Shown here: in pieces, positions 23,261 to 26,986 of the stretch
How the letters are laid out: the number at the start of each line of letters is the position of its first letter
Position numbering within the stretch: position 1 is the stretch's first letter
Source of the DNA: a bacterium
GTDB taxonomy: Bacteria; JAMCPX01
Length of the DNA: 26,986 nt
Reading direction: 5' to 3'
NCBI GenBank assembly: GCA_021787655.1
Contig: JAJYLM010000007.1
Span: 1 to 26,986, forward strand
Translations under genes and position numbers: made by a program
The notes under the pieces: generated by a model
What the model saw: the letters and a program-made list of their open reading frames with translations, nothing else
Database searches by the model: none
Told to the model about the DNA's origin: nothing

Positions 23261-24449
23261 AAACAAAAACATATTGTTAGGAGTAGCAGGAGGCATTGCG
23301 GCATACAAGTCCCTGGAGCTTGTACGGCTGCTGACGAAGCAGAACGCCGTCGTCAATGTGGTCATGACAGAACATGCGGAAAAGTTCATCGGCAGGATGT
23401 CCTTCCAGGCATTGTCCGGCAATCCGGTTCTCGCGGATACCTTTGATCTTGTCTCGGGTGTGGAGATCAAGCACATCGCCCTGCCCGACGATGCATCGAT
23501 CGCAGTGATTGCACCGGCAACGGCAAACATCATCGGAAAGATCGCACACGGCATAGCTGACGATCTGCTGACAACGATGATGCTTGCGATGACGAAACCC
23601 GTCCTGCTTGCTCCGTCCATGAATGTCCATATGTACGACAACCGCGTTGTGCAGGACAATATTGCACGGCTCAGACAGCTCGGGTATCATTTTATAGAAC
23701 CGAACGAGGGCTGGCTCGCGTGCGGGTACGAGGGGAAGGGCAGGCTGGCCGAACCCGATCAGATCGTTGATGAGATAGAGCTGCTGCTGACCAGGAAAGA
23801 TTTTCAGGGAAAACGGGTGCTTGTCTCTGCAGGACCGACACGGGAATACCTTGATCCAATCCGGTTCATTTCCAATCCGTCGTCAGGGAAGATGGGATAT
23901 GCCATTGCCAGGGCGGCTCGGATGCGGGGCGCCGATGTTACGCTTGTTTCCGGAAAGGTCAACATAAAACCCCCGTACGGTGTACATTATGTCGAGGTCG
24001 AATCAGCGCACCAGATGTTTGAACAGGTCAACGCCTCTTTCAGGAAGACAGACTGCATTATCATGTCGAGTGCCGTTTCCGATTTTACCCCCTCGAGCAC
24101 GAGTCCGCAGAAGATAAAAAAAACGGCGGACCACCTTGATATCAGCCTTGAAAGGACCAGGGACATCCTGTCGTCCGTGTCCAAGGGCAAGGGTGACAGG
24201 ATCATCGTCGGGTTTGCCGCTGAAACGGAGAATGTTGAACAATACGCGCGGGAAAAACTACGGCAGAAAAACATGGATATGATCGTCGCAAACAACGTCA
24301 CGGAGAAGAACAGCGGTTTTGAAGCTGACACGAACAAGGTGATCATCATCGGCAGGGACGGGACCACGGAAGATTTCCCGCTCATGCGCAAGACCGATCT
24401 CGCGGATGTGATCCTGGACAGGATAGCGTCCCTGTTCGCGCGTTCATAA
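23250..24449 (+). CDS. coaBC: Bifunctional phosphopantothenoylcysteine decarboxylase / phosphopantothenate-cysteine ligase
   Basis: The 399-residue product makes 4'-phosphopantetheine for coenzyme A. The FMN-dependent CoaC half (1-180) has GVAGGIAAYK, the catalytic histidine H75 (IKHIALP), the PxMN motif as APSMN with N125, and ACGYEGKGRL with C158, all at the E. coli positions. The CoaB ligase half (about 188-399) has VLVSAGPTREYLDPIRFISNPSSGKMG, shown here as key block 190-216, and the CTP-site region near FAAETEN. I use ATG 23250 with AGGTG 9 bases upstream; a GTG at 23238 would add four residues (MFTE) and is less likely. No terminator for this strand is visible after the stop. Confidence 0.95.
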   Translation: MKLENKNILLGVAGGIAAYKSLELVRLLTKQNAVVNVVMTEHAEKFIGRMSFQALSGNPVLADTFDLVSGVEIKHIALPDDASIAVIAPATANIIGKIAHGIADDLLTTMMLAMTKPVLLAPSMNVHMYDNRVVQDNIARLRQLGYHFIEPNEGWLACGYEGKGRLAEPDQIVDEIELLLTRKDFQGKRVLVSAGPTREYLDPIRFISNPSSGKMGYAIARAARMRGADVTLVSGKVNIKPPYGVHYVEVESAHQMFEQVNASFRKTDCIIMSSAVSDFTPSSTSPQKIKKTADHLDISLERTRDILSSVSKGKGDRIIVGFAAETENVEQYAREKLRQKNMDMIVANNVTEKNSGFEADTNKVIIIGRDGTTEDFPLMRKTDLADVILDRIASLFARS

Positions 24450-24521
24450 TATCCTCCAGTACACCGATTTCATTCTGCCGGGAATCCGCGGAACATTCAC
24501 GCTGTACAAAACTCATCCTAT

Positions 24522-24548
24522 AAAAAAAGGCGGACCCGGAGGTCCGCC
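24522..24548 (-). terminator. Intrinsic terminator of the octaheme cytochrome gene
   Basis: An 8-base-pair perfect GC-rich hairpin (GGCGGACC at 24529-24536, CGGA loop, GGTCCGCC at 24541-24548) is followed on the minus strand by seven T (plus-strand A run at 24522-24528). It lies 33 bases after the cytochrome stop. On the plus strand no T run follows, so it does not serve coaBC in the classical way. Confidence 0.9.
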
Positions 24549-24580
24549 CGTGATATGATGTACTCAGAAAAACTGCCGTC

Positions 24581-26080
24581 TTATTGGGGCTTTTCAAGCT
24601 CCTTGATCTGTGCCGGTGTGTATCCGAGCGATTTGAAGTCCATTACTCCGTGAGCAGAGTGGCATTTATTGCAGGAGAGACCAATCTTTCTCACAGCGTG
24701 GTTCACCGAGATGTACGATGTACCAGGGACCTGCATTGCCATCCACTCGCCGCTCCAGGTAAAGCCCATTGCTTCGAACGGCTTCATGCCTGCGTCAATT
24801 GCATCCTTGACATTGCCCGTCTTATTATAGATCTCGCGGTTGGGCGCGAGCAGGGCGGGGAAGTCTTTCATCTGCGGATTGTCCTTCAAAAAGCCCATAC
24901 CGGGTTCCTGCCACATCTTGAGCTTTTTGTCGAACAGCAGGACCTGAATTAAGCCGCGCACCGGGTATATCTTTGCACCGGGTGACTTGATGTTGGATAC
25001 CTGGAACGCCATCCAGCTTTGCACGTCCTCATGCGCCTTTGTGTTTGCAACCCTCCAGATATAATCAGGGTGTCCCATCGTTATCGTGACGGTCGGGACA
25101 TAGATGCCTTTGATCGAGGGTATCTTGTCGTACTTCGAAAGTTCGCTGTATTTGCCGTTCACATCGTCCTTGACAGGCTTACCCCAGTTTTCATAGGAAA
25201 TACCGGCAACAACCGGTATGTGGCAGGTCTGACATGCTATCTTTGCGATATGCGAGTTCAGGACCTTGCCGATCTTTCCCCGGTGCGGTGTGTCGCTGTG
25301 GCAGTTCGAACAGGTGACCTTTACATTCGGAAGATCGTTTGCAGCCATGTCGGATTCATACTGCCCCTTCGGCATCATGTGGTGTTCAGTCGTGTGACAG
25401 GTTATACACTGAAGTCCTGCCCTGGCATGGACATCGGTCTGCGGTGTATAGGGCGTGCCCCGCTTGTAGTCGTAGGAGAACGCATGCTCATGACATCTCA
25501 GACAGGCCTCATTGTCCGGGGTCTTCGTGATGCTGAGTGCAGCCTTGAGCGATTTGTCCTCTCCCCAGTGTGTGCCCGTTGCATCCGTGACGAGGGTTTG
25601 CCGGTCTTTCATGTTGTAGTCCTTTGCATGGCATACCAGACAGTCGACGGTGTTTGCCTGTGCATCTGTGGCCGGTGCCCCCGGAGGCAGCGGCGGCATC
25701 GACAGACTGCCGATGTGACAGAGACCGCATCCTGCTGCCTGAACGGTAAAATGGCCGTTCGTCGAAGCAGTCCAGTTGGAGATGGTGAGTGAGCCGGCAA
25801 GCGCGCATTCCCTGTTCAGCATGCCCCACCATGAACCGTTCGGCAGTCCCTGAACATTCCTGATGGGGGTTGCCATATGCCAGTGCACGGTCTGGGTGAT
25901 TTCGCTCAATGCTTCGGGGTGGCACATCGCGCATGTCTGTGCGCCCTGATAGCCGCTCTCCTTTATCGTTTCAGCACCGGGATGTACCCATCCCTTCAGC
26001 ATGCTGCCGCCGGTTGATGCCGAGGCAATGCCTGCCATGAACAGCAGTGCCGTTACCATAAGCCCGAATCGTTTTTTCAT
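24581..26080 (-). CDS. Octaheme c-type cytochrome, tetrathionate reductase (Otr) family
   Basis: The 499-residue product has a Sec signal peptide (MKKRFGLMVTALLFMAGIASA) and eight CxxCH haem sites starting at cysteines 50, 118, 147, 193, 225, 257, 283 and 470. The landmarks around them follow the Shewanella octaheme tetrathionate reductase: TVHWHM after haem 1, CGLCHIG, CLVCH, a DVHARAGLQCITCHTTEHH block, and LNSHIAKIACQTCHIP. That enzyme reduces tetrathionate and also nitrite and hydroxylamine in vitro; the physiological substrate here is unknown. The protein should be soluble and periplasmic. The start has an ideal AGGAGG ribosome-binding site 8 bases upstream, and the gene is a single unit ended by a strong terminator. 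Confidence 0.9.
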   Translation of the reverse strand: MKKRFGLMVTALLFMAGIASASTGGSMLKGWVHPGAETIKESGYQGAQTCAMCHPEALSEITQTVHWHMATPIRNVQGLPNGSWWGMLNRECALAGSLTISNWTASTNGHFTVQAAGCGLCHIGSLSMPPLPPGAPATDAQANTVDCLVCHAKDYNMKDRQTLVTDATGTHWGEDKSLKAALSITKTPDNEACLRCHEHAFSYDYKRGTPYTPQTDVHARAGLQCITCHTTEHHMMPKGQYESDMAANDLPNVKVTCSNCHSDTPHRGKIGKVLNSHIAKIACQTCHIPVVAGISYENWGKPVKDDVNGKYSELSKYDKIPSIKGIYVPTVTITMGHPDYIWRVANTKAHEDVQSWMAFQVSNIKSPGAKIYPVRGLIQVLLFDKKLKMWQEPGMGFLKDNPQMKDFPALLAPNREIYNKTGNVKDAIDAGMKPFEAMGFTWSGEWMAMQVPGTSYISVNHAVRKIGLSCNKCHSAHGVMDFKSLGYTPAQIKELEKPQ

Positions 26081-26092
26081 GTTTTGTTCCTC

Positions 26093-26110
26093 CTATATTT
26101 TGAAATATAG
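26093..26110 (-). promoter_or_regulatory. AU-only hairpin abutting the cytochrome ribosome-binding site
   Basis: CTATATTT and AAATATAG form a dyad with a 2-base centre. As RNA this can be a 7-bp stem with a 4-base loop. Its 3' arm runs into the AGGAGG site (26094-26089), sharing the first two bases. It could act as an RNA switch controlling translation or, as DNA, as an operator near the transcription start. Confidence 0.45.
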
Positions 26111-26112
26111 TT

Positions 26113-26143
26113 TATATATTTAAGAATGGCGTAAACCTGTCAA
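26113..26143 (-). promoter_or_regulatory. Candidate promoter of the cytochrome gene
   Basis: A perfect TTGACA (26143-26138) precedes an AT-only stretch. The best -10 is TATATA (26118-26113) with a long 19-base spacer; AATATA fits at 17 bases. The exact -10 is uncertain. The dyad at 26093-26110 would fall in the start region of the transcript. Confidence 0.4.
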
Positions 26144-26217
26144 GAAAATGATTGTTGAATGGCTTTGAGATGTATTTTTAAAGGACGTAGAAAGCTCTTG
26201 TCGTTTTGTTATTGGGC

Positions 26218-26246
26218 TTGCATTCTTCATCATAGCGTATTATGAA
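26218..26246 (+). promoter_or_regulatory. Candidate promoter of zapB-like/zapA
   Basis: TTGCAT (26218-26223), 17 bases, TATGAA (26241-26246). An in-frame ATG at 26242 lies inside this -10, which argues for the later start at 26278. Box matches are only moderate. Confidence 0.35.
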
Positions 26247-26277
26247 TAGTACTATACCCAGAGAAAAGGAGCAGAAC

Positions 26278-26481
26278 ATGGAGATAGAGCAGGTCAACGA
26301 ACTTGAGCACAAGATCAGAGATCTCATAGATAAGTATACGGCATTAAAGGAGGAAAACAGTTCCTTGAAAACAAAGGTTGACGATATGGAACGGGAAAGG
26401 GAAGAGCTGATCAGGTTTAAACAGGAAGCCTTGTCGAGAGTCGACAAGATTTTAACCACGCTCAATGAGGTGAGCATTTAA
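26278..26481 (+). CDS. Small coiled-coil protein, ZapB-like
   Basis: The 67-residue product is almost wholly a coiled coil with heptad spacing (LEHKIRDLIDKYTALKEENSSLKTK) and very high glutamate and lysine content. Size, composition and position directly before zapA match the ZapB-like proteins that associate with the Z-ring through ZapA. Coiled coils carry little family signal, so the call rests mostly on synteny and I leave the symbol blank. The start is set by AGGAG at 26267-26271, 6 bases before the ATG. The ZapA start follows 21 bases after its stop, on the same transcript. Confidence 0.72.
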   Translation: MEIEQVNELEHKIRDLIDKYTALKEENSSLKTKVDDMEREREELIRFKQEALSRVDKILTTLNEVSI

Positions 26482-26502
26482 CCTCAAGAGAGGCGGGGAC
26501 TG

Positions 26503-26787
26503 TTGAAGAAACCGTACACCATAAATATTCTTGGCATCGAGCTCATCGTCATGAGCGAAGATGAGCCGGAATACGTGGGCAAGGTTGCCGCGTACGTGGA
26601 AGAGAAACTAAAATCCGCGATGAATGATGCCAATATGTCGGATACCGCGGTACTTTCCGTTCTTGCTGCGCTGAATATTGCAGACGAGTTATTCAAGACC
26701 GAGAACAAGTACAAGGAAAGGACACTGTATCTCGAGGCAAAAATCGAGGAATTGATCAAGATGATAGAAACGAAGGTTACGGTATGA
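26503..26787 (+). CDS. zapA: Cell division protein ZapA
   Basis: The 94-residue product matches ZapA: an N-terminal beta-rich part (YTINILGIELIVMSEDEPEYVGKVAAYVEEKL) and a long C-terminal helix (LAALNIADELFKTENKYKERTLYLEAKIEELIKMI) that forms the tetrameric coiled coil. ZapA crosslinks FtsZ filaments at midcell. The start codon appears to be TTG at 26503, since no ATG or GTG precedes the conserved KKPYTINILG block in frame; the upstream GAGG is about 10 bases away. A rare start codon might keep its level below that of the upstream gene. The 6S RNA begins a few bases after its stop. Confidence 0.88.
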   Translation: MKKPYTINILGIELIVMSEDEPEYVGKVAAYVEEKLKSAMNDANMSDTAVLSVLAALNIADELFKTENKYKERTLYLEAKIEELIKMIETKVTV

Positions 26788-26792
26788 TAATG

Positions 26793-26970
26793 TCCCTGCT
26801 TGTGCGCGTGATGGATCTAAATTTTTTTAGACCCTTAACTATTCAGAATGGAGACTGTCCCTTGTTGCGGATGGCAGGCCTCTCACCGAAGAGGAAGCAT
26901 GAAGCAATAACATGGTTTCCCCCTGGCAAACCAGGTCTGAAAAAGGATTCACACGGCATGTCGGCGGGGA
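26793..26970 (+). ncRNA. ssrS: 6S RNA (RNA polymerase regulator)
   Basis: This 178-base segment folds on paper as a long rod. The ends pair (TCCCTGC 26793-26799 with GCGGGGA 26964-26970), and a second stem forms from TGCGCGTG with CACGGCA. An apical stem runs from TGTT (26863) with AACA (26909-26912) up to CCTCT (26879-26883) with AGAGG (26890-26894). Between them lies a large open bubble with a small hairpin CCTGG-CAAA-CCAGG (26922-26935) on its 3' side, as in E. coli 6S. The 3' end CGGCATGTCGGCGGGGA resembles E. coli CGGCATCTCGGAGA. Position directly after zapA is the classical ssrS locus. A T-rich tail follows from 26971. It would sequester sigma-70 RNA polymerase in slow growth. Ends are estimates. 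Confidence 0.72.
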
Positions 26971-26986
26971 CTTTTCTTTCTTAACG

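Noticed and set aside
24522..24548. Terminator for coaBC on the plus strand
   Set aside because: The hairpin is perfect but is preceded, not followed, by the A/T run in that direction, so it fits only the minus-strand cytochrome gene.
26242..26277. Upstream ATG for the ZapB-like protein
   Set aside because: It lies inside the likely -10 box and has no ribosome-binding site; AGGAG is positioned for the ATG at 26278.
26784..26984. 66-codon frame after zapA
   Set aside because: It coincides with the structured RNA at the ssrS position; the peptide shows no family feature and the base pairing explains the sequence better.

Overview
The window reads as chromosomal DNA of a Gram-negative, probably anaerobic or respiratory bacterium. 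It has an LpxH-like phosphatase, an O-antigen-ligase-type protein, RlpA, TatA and a periplasmic octaheme cytochrome. A DUF2344-fused radical SAM protein, the 'DG-T-EI' module and a zapB-like/zapA/6S RNA order suggest Desulfobacterota or Nitrospirota. That placement is inference from gene content. I see no mobile element, CRISPR array, tRNA or rRNA, and no gene-free stretch over 300 bases.

Region 1 (1-8149, minus strand): uvrC, a DUF488 gene, tatA, an lpxH-like gene, a B12-type radical SAM/DUF2344 fusion and an O-antigen-ligase-like protein with a TPR tail, which runs off the left edge. Region 2 (8255-11300, plus): three genes joined by ATGA overlaps, namely a GT2 glycosyltransferase, a YdjC/ChbG-family deacetylase and an ArnT-like transferase. 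This matches the logic of Francisella FlmF2-NaxD-FlmK and of ArnC-ArnD-ArnT: a lipid-linked aminosugar is made, deacetylated and transferred to an envelope glycan such as lipid A. Region 3 (11377-14401, minus): an ABC transporter with a duplicated permease and an ATPase carrying a C-terminal AAA-associated domain, with no binding protein beside it. Region 4 (14562-15694, plus): rlpA and a small lipoprotein whose C-terminal half resembles the inhibitor I9 / subtilase propeptide fold.

Region 5 (15691-20037, minus) is the most unusual part. Four overlapping or abutting genes encode a J-domain/TPR protein, an Hsp70 with an intact ATPase but no helical lid, a TPR protein, and a PAS/histidine-kinase-like protein that has lost its phospho-acceptor histidine and key ATP-site residues. 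The first and third proteins share a roughly 48-residue module. This looks like a dedicated chaperone and signalling machine rather than the housekeeping DnaK system.

Region 6 (20240-24449, plus): an orphan substrate-binding protein, a phosphohexomutase, an MBL-fold hydrolase and coaBC. Region 7: an octaheme tetrathionate-reductase-family cytochrome (minus) with a clear terminator, then zapB-like, zapA and a rod-like RNA that I call 6S RNA, at the right edge.

Several genes (uvrC, the J-protein operon, lpxH-like and, less tightly, the binding protein) have a promoter so close to the start codon, and so little Shine-Dalgarno sequence, that leaderless or near-leaderless mRNAs are likely. Other genes (tatA, the cytochrome, zapB-like, GT2) have classical ribosome-binding sites.
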